A DNA stretch of 64,000 bases from Methylobacter marinus A45 (GTDB lineage Bacteria > Pseudomonadota > Gammaproteobacteria > Methylococcales > Methylomonadaceae): positions 564,465-628,464 of the forward strand of contig NZ_KB912877.1 in assembly GCF_000383855.1 (NCBI RefSeq). The letters are read 5' to 3'. Shown here in pieces: positions 1 through 8,528 of the stretch (position 1 is its first letter; each line of letters starts with the position of its first letter). The notes under the pieces are model-generated. The model was not told the origin of the DNA. It ran no database searches and saw only the letters and a list, made by a program, of their open reading frames with translations. The translations under genes were made by a program, and so were the position numbers.

Positions 1-391
1 ACAAATCTTCGGTTCCTGTCGCCTGCAGAGCCCGCTCCAGCCCGGCGCGGCTTTTTCCGGTGGCCACGGCCAGTTGAAAGCCCATCCGTTTCAACTGCAC
101 CAGCATCTCGTAAACGCCTGCAAATAAATCATCGCGGCCGATCTGTCTGGTGAAAAACGCCTGACTGTAGCAGGCCATTAATTGATTGCGGGTTTGCTCA
201 TCGGTTCCCGGAAACAGGGTCTGTATTGCATTTTTAATGCTTAAGCCAATCACATCCCTTGCCGCTTGCCGTTCCGGAATAGTGCAATTACAACGCTCCG
301 CGGCCTTTTGCAGACAATTGACGATCCAATCAATGGAATCGACCAAAGTGCCATCCCAGTCAAATATAATCAAATCAAACCTGTTCTTCAT
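1..391 (-). CDS. HAD-family hydrolase (phosphoglycolate phosphatase-like), 3' end outside window
   Basis: Reading leftward from the ATG at 391 the protein opens with a HAD motif I of the form DWDGTLVDS, in which the first Asp would be the phospho-acceptor. A helical cap region follows, then a motif II-like stretch ending AVATGKSR. About 130 residues are present and the frame is open to the window edge, so the C-terminal motifs III/IV are not visible. The start lies inside the end of rluC (17 nt overlap), which implies co-transcription. In Pseudomonas-type genomes a HAD phosphatase likewise follows rluC. The substrate cannot be told from sequence; a small phosphorylated metabolite or nucleotide is likely. 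Confidence 0.85.
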   Translation of the reverse strand, partial: MKNRFDLIIFDWDGTLVDSIDWIVNCLQKAAERCNCTIPERQAARDVIGLSIKNAIQTLFPGTDEQTRNQLMACYSQAFFTRQIGRDDLFAGVYEMLVQLKRMGFQLAVATGKSRAGLERALQATGTEDL

Positions 392-1331
392 GGCTTAACA
401 ATTCCTCCAGATTTTGCGGCAGAGGAGCAAAAATTTTGAGCAATTCACCACTGACCGGATGCTGGAATTTCAACTTTTGCGCATGAAGAAACAGACGCTT
501 ATAGCCCCTGCCTTTAAATGCCTTGTTCACCTCATCCAGGCCATAACGCTCGTCACCGACAATAGGATGTCCCAACCAGACGGCATGAACCCGTATCTGA
601 TGAGTACGCCCCGTTTTCGGCGAGGCCTCAACCAATGTCGCATTTCGGAATAATTTCAGACGTTTGAAAACCGTTTCGGCCTGCTTGCCGGACTGACTGA
701 CGACTACCATGCGTTCGCCGCCTTTGTTGACATTTTTTTGCAAAGGCGCCGTAACCACGGCCTGTTTTTTGGCCCATTGGCCAGCCAATAACGCCACATA
801 GGTTTTATGAACCTTATCATCACGAAAAAGTTCATGTAACTTACGCAAAGCACTACGTTTTTTCGCTATCAACAGGCAGCCGGAAGTATCCCTGTCCAGT
901 CGATGCACCAACTCCAGAAAATGAGCCTCCGGCCTGATCTGCCTGAGACCTTCGATAATCCCCGAATTAACGCCGCTGCCACCATGAACGGCAAAGCCCG
1001 AGGGCTTGTTCAAGATTAGGAAGGCATCGTCTTCAAACAAGATATTTTTTTGCAAGGCATCCTTCAGATTCTGCCCGACAAACATTTCCTCGGCCTTTTC
1101 CGCGACCCGAACCGGCGGAATCCTGATGATATCGCCAGCTTCCAGGCGATACTTAACGTCCACGCGCCCTTTATTGACCCTGACTTCACCTTTACGAACA
1201 ATCCGATAAATGCGGCTTTTAGGCACTCCTTTCAAGCGGGCAATTAAAAAATTATCCAATCGTTGATCGCTATTTTCTTCTGTAATTTCGACAAATTGAA
1301 CTTTTGGCGCGCTTTGTTCTTCAGTATTCAT
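375..1331 (-). CDS. rluC: 23S rRNA pseudouridine(955/2504/2580) synthase RluC
   Basis: 318 aa. An N-terminal S4 RNA-binding domain (about residues 22-75, with SRIYRIVRKGEVRVN) is followed by a RluA-family pseudouridine synthase domain. The family motif HRLDRDTSG is at about 143-151, with catalytic Asp near residue 146. The downstream TGRTHQIRVH and GHPIVGDERYG signatures are present. RluC isomerises three uridines in the peptidyl-transferase region of 23S rRNA. The gene is divergent from rne, as in Escherichia coli, which supports RluC over the paralogue RluD. It overlaps the downstream HAD gene by 17 nt. Confidence 0.93.
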   Translation of the reverse strand: MNTEEQSAPKVQFVEITEENSDQRLDNFLIARLKGVPKSRIYRIVRKGEVRVNKGRVDVKYRLEAGDIIRIPPVRVAEKAEEMFVGQNLKDALQKNILFEDDAFLILNKPSGFAVHGGSGVNSGIIEGLRQIRPEAHFLELVHRLDRDTSGCLLIAKKRSALRKLHELFRDDKVHKTYVALLAGQWAKKQAVVTAPLQKNVNKGGERMVVVSQSGKQAETVFKRLKLFRNATLVEASPKTGRTHQIRVHAVWLGHPIVGDERYGLDEVNKAFKGRGYKRLFLHAQKLKFQHPVSGELLKIFAPLPQNLEELLSHEEQV

Positions 1332-1842
1332 GATATAGATGATACCAGCATCTCGTTATGATTGATTCTTTAAATTGATGTAGAACGATAAGGTTGCTAT
1401 ATTAAGCAAGTTTTAATATAAAAAACATACTTTTGCCAGGCGTATTTTTCAAAATGCAACTAAGCCGGCAACCCAAACTGAAGATTAAACAGCCGTTTAC
1501 AATGCTGAGTCTTCGAATAAGATTTTCGGGTAGCGTTCGACCCATGACGAACGATTTATAACTCCTGTTTAAGACAGAATTTACAGCAAGACTGAAAAAA
1601 AGAATATTTGTTTGCTTAGTAGTTGTCCGTGCCAATTATCGTTGCCTTCACATCTTGAAGGTCAAGATACCAGTAGCAACGCCCAGATAACGGAAAACAA
1701 AACCGTAAAAAAACAAGTTTGACGCGTTATTGGCAGAATGATCACTCTAGTTTGACTTTACAAACCTACTTAGCGCTATGACCCGAACCCAGTCTGATCA
1801 GTAAAATCTGATAATGGAGCAGGAAACCACAAGGATAATTGA
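1332..1842. promoter_or_regulatory. Divergent rluC/rne promoter region and likely long rne leader
   Basis: 511 bp without a convincing gene; the only leftward open stretch (1402-1635) has low-complexity, non-homologous-looking sequence. In E. coli the rne mRNA has a long 5' leader through which RNase E autoregulates its own message, and the length here allows the same. The ribosome binding site of rne is AAGGA at 1831-1835, 7 bases before the ATG. No leader hairpin could be assigned by homology. Confidence 0.4.
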
Positions 1843-4116
1843 ATGAAAAGAATGCTTATCAATGCCACGCAGGCAGAAGAACTGCGAGTTGCTTTGGTAG
1901 ACGGTCAAAAACTCTATGATTTTGACATAGAAGTTCCTTCTAAAGAACAAAAAAAGTCCAATATTTACAAAGGTATCATTACTCGAGTAGAACCCAGCCT
2001 CGAAGCAGTATTTGTTAATTACGGCGCTGAAAAACACGGCTTTTTACCCTTTAAGGAAATTTCTCCCGCCTACCGCCAACCCCGCGACGGCGCGGAAACC
2101 GAAGGTCGCCGCCCAGCCATTAAAGACTTGATTAAAGAAGGCCAGGAAATTCTGGTTCAGATTGAAAAAGAAGAACGCGGCAATAAAGGCGCCGCCCTGA
2201 CAACCTATATCAGTCTGGCCGGCACCTATCTGGTACTGATGCCCAATAATCCGAAAGCCGGCGGCATTTCGCGCCGCATTGAAGGCGATACCCGCAGCGA
2301 ACTGCGCGAAGTCATGGCGGCGCTGGACATTCCGGACGGCATGGGCCTGATCGTACGTACGGCCGGGTGCGGCAAAAATGCCGAAGAGCTGCAATGGGAT
2401 CTAAATTACCTGTTGCAGTTATGGGAGGCCATAGAACGTACTTCCGGCGAACAAACGGCGCCGTTTCTGGTATTCCAGGAAAGCAATGTCATCATTCGCG
2501 CATTGCGTGATCATTTGCGCGGCAATATTGACGAGATCCTGATAGACAACGAATCCTCGTTCAAGCTGGTGCAGAAGTTCCTGAAACAGGTCATGCCGCA
2601 CTTTTTGCCGAAAGCGAAACTGTATCAGGACTCTGTCCCCTTATTCAGCCGCTATCAGATCGAATCGCAGATCGAAATGGCCTACGGCCGCGAAGTACCT
2701 TTACCTTCCGGGGGCTCGCTGGTAATCGACCATACCGAAGCCCTGACCTCTATCGATATCAACTCGGCGCGCGCCACCAAAGGCAGCGATATTGAAGAAA
2801 CCGCGCTCAACACCAACCTCGAGGCGGCTGATGAAATTGCCCGCCAGCTCAGATTGCGCGACCTGGGCGGTCTGTTCGTCATCGACTTCATCGACATGAT
2901 GTCGAATAAAAATCAGAGATTAGTAGAAAACCGTCTGCGCGATGCGCTGAAAATTGATCGTGCGCGGATTCAGACCAGCCGTATCTCGCGCTTTGGCCTG
3001 TTGGAAATGTCCCGGCAGAGAATGCGCCCATCTCTGGGCGATTCCACGCAACTGCCCTGCCCCCGCTGTAAAGGCCAAGGCACTATCCGCAATGTGGAAT
3101 CGGTAGCGCTGTCCGTGCTGCGTATTCTTGAAGAAGAAGCCATGAAAAAAGGCACGGAAAAAGTCATCGCTCACCTGCCGATCGAGTGCGCCACATTTCT
3201 GCTGAACGAAAAACGCCATGCCATTGAGCAAGTTGAATCGAGACTGAAAGTCGGCATTGTGATTCTGCCCAGCAAACACCTGGAAACACCGGCTTATGAC
3301 ATCGAGCGGATCAAGGAAAAAGATGCCCCCGAAGAAAAACCCAGCTATCAGCAAATAAAAGAAGAAGAAATCACGATTCCGGAATTTGCCCAACAATTGA
3401 AGCCAAAGGTTGAGCGGGCGGCGATTAAAGAATTCCTGCCGGACTCACCCGCTCCGATGCAAAACAAAAATTCGTCCGCCAGCCTGATCAAGCGCTTCTG
3501 GTATAAACTGATTGGTCCAGGCATAGAACCCGAGAAAAAAGAAACCTCAACGGCAGCCCCTGAAAAAACTAGAGGTTCCGACGAAGCCCAGCCAAGTAGA
3601 AGCCGTGACGCCAGGCGCGCGCCCCGTCCCACCCGGAATGGGCGCGCTGGACAAGGCAGAAACGGCAAGCGCGGTCCCGATACCGCACCGCCCTCGGTTG
3701 AGACAAAAATTGAACCGGTTAACAGTGAGTCTGTCGCCGAACCGGAAATCGCAGACCAGCCCGTTGAGGCCACTACGCCGGTTATGGAACAGCAACCGCA
3801 AAAGCCATCCAATGGCAGAAGCAGGAGAGGCCCTAATCGCAGAAGGCCGCGCAATCCTAACTACAAACGACCTGAATCCAATGGCAATGGCGACGCCAGT
3901 GCCTCTTCAGACGAGATGCCTAAAGAAGCCAAAAGCGAGTCGCGGCCTTATGATCATGACTTTGCCGAGAGAAACGAGAAAGCAGAGCGTCCCGAATCTC
4001 AAACGCATAATGCTGAAAATCCCGCTAAACCGGTTTCAGAGACTCCGAAACCGGCCGCTGAACCGGCGGCAAAACCGGCCAAACCCGTAACGCAAGAGTC
4101 CGGAACCGACTCTTAA
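1843..4116 (+). CDS. rne: Ribonuclease E
   Basis: 757 aa. The catalytic half is nearly collinear with E. coli RNase E and starts [10 protein letters not shown]. It has an S1 domain (about 36-125), 5'-sensor and DNase I-like regions. Catalytic metal-binding Asp residues are at about 305 (SIDINSAR) and 348 (VIDFIDMM), and the zinc-link motif CPRCKGQG at 406-413 holds the tetramer together. The C-terminal part after about residue 520 is low complexity, rich in Arg, Pro and Glu, and shorter than in E. coli (1061 aa). The degradosome scaffold is therefore reduced, though Arg-rich RNA-binding patches remain. It makes the first cuts in mRNA decay and matures rRNA and tRNA. RNase G is excluded by length and the disordered tail. 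Confidence 0.97.
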   Translation: MKRMLINATQAEELRVALVDGQKLYDFDIEVPSKEQKKSNIYKGIITRVEPSLEAVFVNYGAEKHGFLPFKEISPAYRQPRDGAETEGRRPAIKDLIKEGQEILVQIEKEERGNKGAALTTYISLAGTYLVLMPNNPKAGGISRRIEGDTRSELREVMAALDIPDGMGLIVRTAGCGKNAEELQWDLNYLLQLWEAIERTSGEQTAPFLVFQESNVIIRALRDHLRGNIDEILIDNESSFKLVQKFLKQVMPHFLPKAKLYQDSVPLFSRYQIESQIEMAYGREVPLPSGGSLVIDHTEALTSIDINSARATKGSDIEETALNTNLEAADEIARQLRLRDLGGLFVIDFIDMMSNKNQRLVENRLRDALKIDRARIQTSRISRFGLLEMSRQRMRPSLGDSTQLPCPRCKGQGTIRNVESVALSVLRILEEEAMKKGTEKVIAHLPIECATFLLNEKRHAIEQVESRLKVGIVILPSKHLETPAYDIERIKEKDAPEEKPSYQQIKEEEITIPEFAQQLKPKVERAAIKEFLPDSPAPMQNKNSSASLIKRFWYKLIGPGIEPEKKETSTAAPEKTRGSDEAQPSRSRDARRAPRPTRNGRAGQGRNGKRGPDTAPPSVETKIEPVNSESVAEPEIADQPVEATTPVMEQQPQKPSNGRSRRGPNRRRPRNPNYKRPESNGNGDASASSDEMPKEAKSESRPYDHDFAERNEKAERPESQTHNAENPAKPVSETPKPAAEPAAKPAKPVTQESGTDS

Positions 4117-4136
4117 TTCATTCCAGCAATATTACG

Positions 4137-4172
4137 CTGCCGTGGAGCTTAAACATTGAAGCTCCACGGCAG
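4137..4172. terminator. Bidirectional terminator hairpin between rne and dnaE
   Basis: Perfect 14-bp stem (4137-4150 with 4159-4172) around an 8-nt loop, placed exactly between the convergent ends of rne and dnaE. No long T-run follows on either strand, so it may act with Rho or mainly as a 3'-end stabiliser. Confidence 0.75.
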
Positions 4173-4175
4173 ATA

Positions 4176-7100
4176 CTATCTGTATTTCACCTCTACCGCG
4201 CTAGCGCATTGCAACCGCTTCAGGCGCAAAAGCAGTTCATCCGTTGCCTGCACGCGCCATTCGTCACCGAGGCGCAACGTCGACTGAGCATAACGTGATC
4301 TATAATTGATCAGCACCGGACAGGCGCCGCCCTTGAAAGGCGTCAATACCTCTCCTAAGCTTCGGATGAAGACGCCATCATTTTCCTCTGCCTGCCATGT
4401 TAGCTGAATCCCTCTGGCGAAGGCATCCCTGGCCTGATCCATGCTGTAAAGTTTTTCTACTGTCAGGCGCAATGTTCCCAGATAATCATCAATCGCCAAC
4501 GGGCCTTCGGCAACCAGCAGCGTATCGCGCGCAAAAATATCGCGGTATTTTTCGTAAATATCATTAAACGCGGCAATTTCGAGCCGGCCGGATCTGTCGT
4601 CAAGCGTCGCAAAGCCCATCATTTTCCCCTGCTTGGTCTGACGGGTTCTGATTTCCACGACCAACCCGGCGACACGCGCCTCCATCTTGCCTCTCATGCC
4701 TCGCTGGGAACCGGAACGTTCGACTTTCTCAACCAGACTGGCTATTTTCCCATGCGTGAACTCCCTCAATTCCGACTCATACTGATCAATCGGATGCCCT
4801 GTCAGGAACAGACCCAGGGTTAATTTTTCCGCAGCCAGCCGATCCTTTTCGGACCATGGCTCGACAGTGGTGGAATAAGCTTCGGTTTCCTCGACATTAT
4901 CCTCGGCATTGACCATCAAACCGAATAGATCATTCTGACCCGTTTGCGCCATTTTGCCGTGCTGCTCGGCCACTCTTAAAGCCGTGGACAGTTCTGCCAG
5001 ATGGCCGGCCCGGTTATCGTCGAACTCATCGAACGCCCCGGCGCGAATCAGCGCTTCCAGCACGCGCCGATTGACTTTTCTTAAATCGACGCGCTTGCAT
5101 AGATCATACAGGCCGGTAAACGGGCCGTTTTCGTCCCGTTCCTTCAGCATATCGTCAATGGCCGCCTGGCCGACGCCCTTGATGGCGCCGATACCGTAGA
5201 CGATGTGCCCCTTGTCGTTGACGGTAAAACGGAAATTGGACACGTTGATGTTAGGCGGACAGATGGTCAGCTTCATCTGCCGGCATTCTTCGATCAGCAC
5301 CACCACCTTGTCGGTATTGTCCATATCCGAGGACAATACCGCCGCCATGAAAGCAGCCGGGTAATGCGCTTTCAGCCAGGCCGTCTGATACGCCACCAGC
5401 GCATAGGCGGCCGAGTGCGATTTGTTGAAACCGTAACCGGCGAATTTTTCCATCAAATCGAAGATATAGGTTGCGATACTTTCGTCGATCTGGTTAGCGA
5501 CGGCGCCCTGCGTGAACACTTCGCGCTGCTTGGCCATCTCTTCGGGCTTTTTCTTACCCATCGCGCGCCGCAGCATATCGGCGCCGCCCAGAGTGTATTG
5601 CGCCATTTCCCGCGCAATCTGCATCACCTGCTCCTGATACAGGATAACGCCGTTGGTCGGCTTCAGGATCGGTATCAGCAAGGGATGCGCGTATTCGGCC
5701 TTGGCTCCGTGCTTGACGTTGATGTAATCGTCCACCATGCCCGATTCCAGAGGTCCCGGCCTAAACAGCGCCACCAGCGCGATAATGTCGTCGAAACAGT
5801 CCGGCTTGAGCTTCTTGATCAGCTCTTTCATACCTCGGGATTCGAGCTGGAACACGGCCGTCGTCTGGGCATTTTTCAACAACTCGTAGGATGCCGAATC
5901 ATCCCTCGGAATGGTCGTGATATCGACCAACGGTTCGCCGGCCTGCTGTTTCTTCTGATTAATCGTCTGCAGCGCCCAGTCGATAATCGTCAGCGTGCGC
6001 AACCCCAGAAAGTCGAACTTAACCAGACCAACCGCTTCCACGTCATCCTTGTCAAACTGCGTGACCAGATTGCCGCCGCCCTGCTCGCAATACAGCGGCG
6101 TAAAATCGGTCAGCTTGGTCGGCGAGATCACCACGCCGCCCGCGTGCTTGCCCGCGTTTCTGGATGTTCCTTCCAGGGCGCGCGCCATGTCGATCAGCGT
6201 TTTGACTTCTTCTTCTGTGTCGTACAACTGCTTCAGGTCGGGGCTGTCTTTCAGCGCCTTTTCCAGCGTCATGCCGATCTCGAATGGGATCAGCTTGGCC
6301 AACCGGTCGACGAAGCCGTAGGAAAAGCCCAGCACGCGCCCGACATCGCGGATAACCGCCTTGGCCGCCATCGAACCGTAGGTAATGATCTGCGCGACGT
6401 GATCGCGGCCGTAATGACGCGCCACGTAATCGATCACCTCATCGCGCCGGTCCATGCAGAAATCGACGTCGAAGTCGGGCATGGAGATACGTTCCGGATT
6501 CAAGAAACGCTCGAACAGCAGATCGAACTCAATGGGATCGAGGTCGGTGATTTTAAGCGCGTACGCCACCAATGAGCCGGCCCCCGATCCACGACCCGGC
6601 CCGACCGGAATCTGATTGTTTTTCGCCCACTGGATAAAATCGGCAACGATCATGAAATAGCCAGGGAACCCCATCTGGACGATCACCTTCAGCTCAATGT
6701 CCAGGCGGTCGTAATAGACCTGGCGGTTTTCCTCATCCGTGCCCTTGCCGACGGCCGGGTATTGCACCAGGCGTTCCTCCAATCCCTTCTTGGCTGAATC
6801 GATCAGATGATCGCCCAGCGATACGCCGGCCGGTACCGGAAAATCGGGCAAAAAGTTCTTGCCCAGCGTCAGCTGCAAATTGCAGCGCTTGGCGATTTCG
6901 ACCGTGTTTTCCAGCGCCTCGGGAATATCGGCAAACAGCGCCTGCATTTCCTCACTGCTGCGCAGGTATTGCTGATCGGTATAATCCCGAGGCCGGCGGG
7001 CATCATCGAGCACGCGCCCCTGGTTGATGCAGACCCTGACTTCATGTGCCTCGAAATCCTCCGGGTGTATGAATCTGACGTCATTGGTCGCCACGACCGG

Positions 7101-7679
7101 CAGATCGGCGGCCAGAGCCAGCTCGACGGCCGCGGCGATGTAACGCTCCTCATCGGGCTTGCCGACGCGCTGCAATTCCAGATAAAAGCACTGGTCGAAC
7201 AACGCTCTCCACTGCTCGGCCAAGCGTCTGGCCAGATCCTTGTTTTCCGCCAGCAAGGCCTTGCCGATGTCGCCGCTCATGGCTCCCGACAAGGCAATCA
7301 AGCCGGCATGATTGGCTTCTATCCACTCCTGTCTCAGCATCGGCACGCCCTGGTGCTGCCCTTCCTGATAGGCTTTGGAAATGAGTTCGGTCAACGTGAT
7401 GTAGCCTGCGTGATTGTTGACCAGCAAGGTCAGCCGGTAAGGCGTGGCAGGCTCTTCCGGATTGAATATCAGTACGTCCGAACCTGCAATCGGTTTGATT
7501 CCCTGCCCCAGCGCCGCCTTATAAAATTTGACCAGCGAGAACAGATTGGTGTGTTCGGTCACAGCGGCGGCCGGCATGTTCAATTCGGCCAGACGCTTGA
7601 CCAATGGCTTGATTTTGACGATGCCGTCAACCAGGGAAAATTCGGTATGGAGCCTTAAATGAACAAATGCAGGTTGCAT
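4176..7679 (-). CDS. dnaE: DNA polymerase III subunit alpha
   Basis: 1167 aa, against 1160 in E. coli. An N-terminal PHP domain starts with HLRLHTEFSLVDG (7-19). The palm motif MPDFDVDF (400-407) carries two catalytic Asp residues at about 403 and 405, and a third Asp lies in VKFDFLG near 557. The fingers have GRGSGAGSLVAY, followed by helix-hairpin-helix, an OB fold (GFATLDDRSGRLEIAAF) and a C-terminal tau-binding region. It is the replicative polymerase subunit. The gene is monocistronic here. Its upstream region contains the duplicated DnaA-box modules at 7929-8510, so its expression could respond to DnaA (inference). Confidence 0.97.
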   Translation of the reverse strand: MQPAFVHLRLHTEFSLVDGIVKIKPLVKRLAELNMPAAAVTEHTNLFSLVKFYKAALGQGIKPIAGSDVLIFNPEEPATPYRLTLLVNNHAGYITLTELISKAYQEGQHQGVPMLRQEWIEANHAGLIALSGAMSGDIGKALLAENKDLARRLAEQWRALFDQCFYLELQRVGKPDEERYIAAAVELALAADLPVVATNDVRFIHPEDFEAHEVRVCINQGRVLDDARRPRDYTDQQYLRSSEEMQALFADIPEALENTVEIAKRCNLQLTLGKNFLPDFPVPAGVSLGDHLIDSAKKGLEERLVQYPAVGKGTDEENRQVYYDRLDIELKVIVQMGFPGYFMIVADFIQWAKNNQIPVGPGRGSGAGSLVAYALKITDLDPIEFDLLFERFLNPERISMPDFDVDFCMDRRDEVIDYVARHYGRDHVAQIITYGSMAAKAVIRDVGRVLGFSYGFVDRLAKLIPFEIGMTLEKALKDSPDLKQLYDTEEEVKTLIDMARALEGTSRNAGKHAGGVVISPTKLTDFTPLYCEQGGGNLVTQFDKDDVEAVGLVKFDFLGLRTLTIIDWALQTINQKKQQAGEPLVDITTIPRDDSASYELLKNAQTTAVFQLESRGMKELIKKLKPDCFDDIIALVALFRPGPLESGMVDDYINVKHGAKAEYAHPLLIPILKPTNGVILYQEQVMQIAREMAQYTLGGADMLRRAMGKKKPEEMAKQREVFTQGAVANQIDESIATYIFDLMEKFAGYGFNKSHSAAYALVAYQTAWLKAHYPAAFMAAVLSSDMDNTDKVVVLIEECRQMKLTICPPNINVSNFRFTVNDKGHIVYGIGAIKGVGQAAIDDMLKERDENGPFTGLYDLCKRVDLRKVNRRVLEALIRAGAFDEFDDNRAGHLAELSTALRVAEQHGKMAQTGQNDLFGLMVNAEDNVEETEAYSTTVEPWSEKDRLAAEKLTLGLFLTGHPIDQYESELREFTHGKIASLVEKVERSGSQRGMRGKMEARVAGLVVEIRTRQTKQGKMMGFATLDDRSGRLEIAAFNDIYEKYRDIFARDTLLVAEGPLAIDDYLGTLRLTVEKLYSMDQARDAFARGIQLTWQAEENDGVFIRSLGEVLTPFKGGACPVLINYRSRYAQSTLRLGDEWRVQATDELLLRLKRLQCASAVEVKYR

Positions 7680-7850
7680 GGATGGTTTTGTCAGAATCAG
7701 GTGTAAGTAGAAAGTATGTCAAAGCCGTAAAGCGAGGCTAGACAGACAAAAATCTTGAACAGCAGAACATCATTTTTTGTTACCACGAAATGCGCGAAGT
7801 TGTTTAGCTGACTTAAAGCCGGCGGCAGGCATGCCTTTTTGCAGCCGGGT

Positions 7851-7856
7851 ATTATA
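7851..7856 (-). promoter_or_regulatory. Candidate -10 element for dnaE
   Basis: On the minus strand this reads TATAAT within GTGTATAATAC, about 170 nt upstream of the dnaE ATG. No strong TTGACA-like -35 is seen at the expected spacing, so this is only a candidate. Confidence 0.35.
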
Positions 7857-7928
7857 CACTTTCGGGCCTATGGAAGCCTTCAGTTTCAGCAACAACCGGA
7901 CAAAATAGCCGCACCGAGCATACTGCAG

Positions 7929-8153
7929 AGTTATTCACAAAACCTGTGGATAACTCTGTGGATTGATTGTTTTATTTGTCGCTTAATTACCGTTTTTATT
8001 ACAGTTTTGTTAAATTGTATAAAAATAAAACAATGCGGTAATCTTATTTTTATCAATGACTTACAGATCAATTCCCCATATGCTGGCGCCTAGACAGGCA
8101 CGCGCTAAGTCATTGATTCAGCCTGTGGGCAACTGATATTGACTCAAAACCAT
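7929..8153. repeat. DnaA-box/AT-rich module, copy 1
   Basis: First of two direct repeats. It contains TTATTCACA (7931-7939) and TGTGGATAA (7945-7953, the reverse complement of TTATCCACA), both exact fits to the DnaA-box consensus. Two weaker matches follow: TGTGGATTG (7957-7965) and TGTGGGCAA (8124-8132). Between them is an AT-rich tract (about 7964-8053) dominated by T and A runs. The layout of boxes next to an AT-rich tract resembles a bacterial origin or a DnaA-titration site. It lies between hrpA's 3' end and dnaE's 5' end. Confidence 0.6.
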
Positions 8154-8283
8154 GCTGATGCTGATCAAGCGGTGCTCTGTATAAAGTGAATTCGGTTTTA
8201 TTACAGCGTCTCAGGTAAGATGGGCGGATGCGGCCTTTCCTGGGCGAAACTCCGTCAGTCAACATCCGGTCGACCGCTTTTCC

Positions 8284-8510
8284 AGTTATTCACAAAACCT
8301 GTGGATAACTCTGTGGATTGATTGTTTTATTTGTCGCTTAATTACCGTTTTTATTACAGTTTTGTTAAATTGTACAAAAATAAAACAATCCGCTAATTTT
8401 ATTGTTATCAATAACTTACAGGCCAATTCCAAACATGTTGAAATCTAGATAAGCGCAAGCTCTAAGTCATTGATTCAGCCTGTGGGCAACTAATGTTGAG
8501 TCCAAACCAT
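8284..8510. repeat. DnaA-box/AT-rich module, copy 2
   Basis: Second copy, offset 355-357 bp from the first. The first ~110 bp are nearly identical and the rest is diverged, with the final ~40 bp conserved again. DnaA boxes are at 8286-8294 (TTATTCACA) and 8300-8308 (TGTGGATAA), with weaker ones at 8312-8320 and 8481-8489. Conservation concentrated on the boxes and AT-rich tract, with the middle drifting, suggests the boxes are under selection. Confidence 0.6.
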
Positions 8511-8528
8511 TTTCATCATCGGCCGGTT

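Noticed and set aside
1402-1635. 77-codon leftward frame in the rluC-rne gap
   Set aside because: Low similarity to any known pattern and it sits where the rne leader is expected.
5205-6575. 456-codon open frame opposite dnaE
   Set aside because: It lies wholly antisense to the catalytic core of dnaE; its composition (Gln/His/Arg-rich) is that of an opposite-strand shadow of a GC-rich gene.
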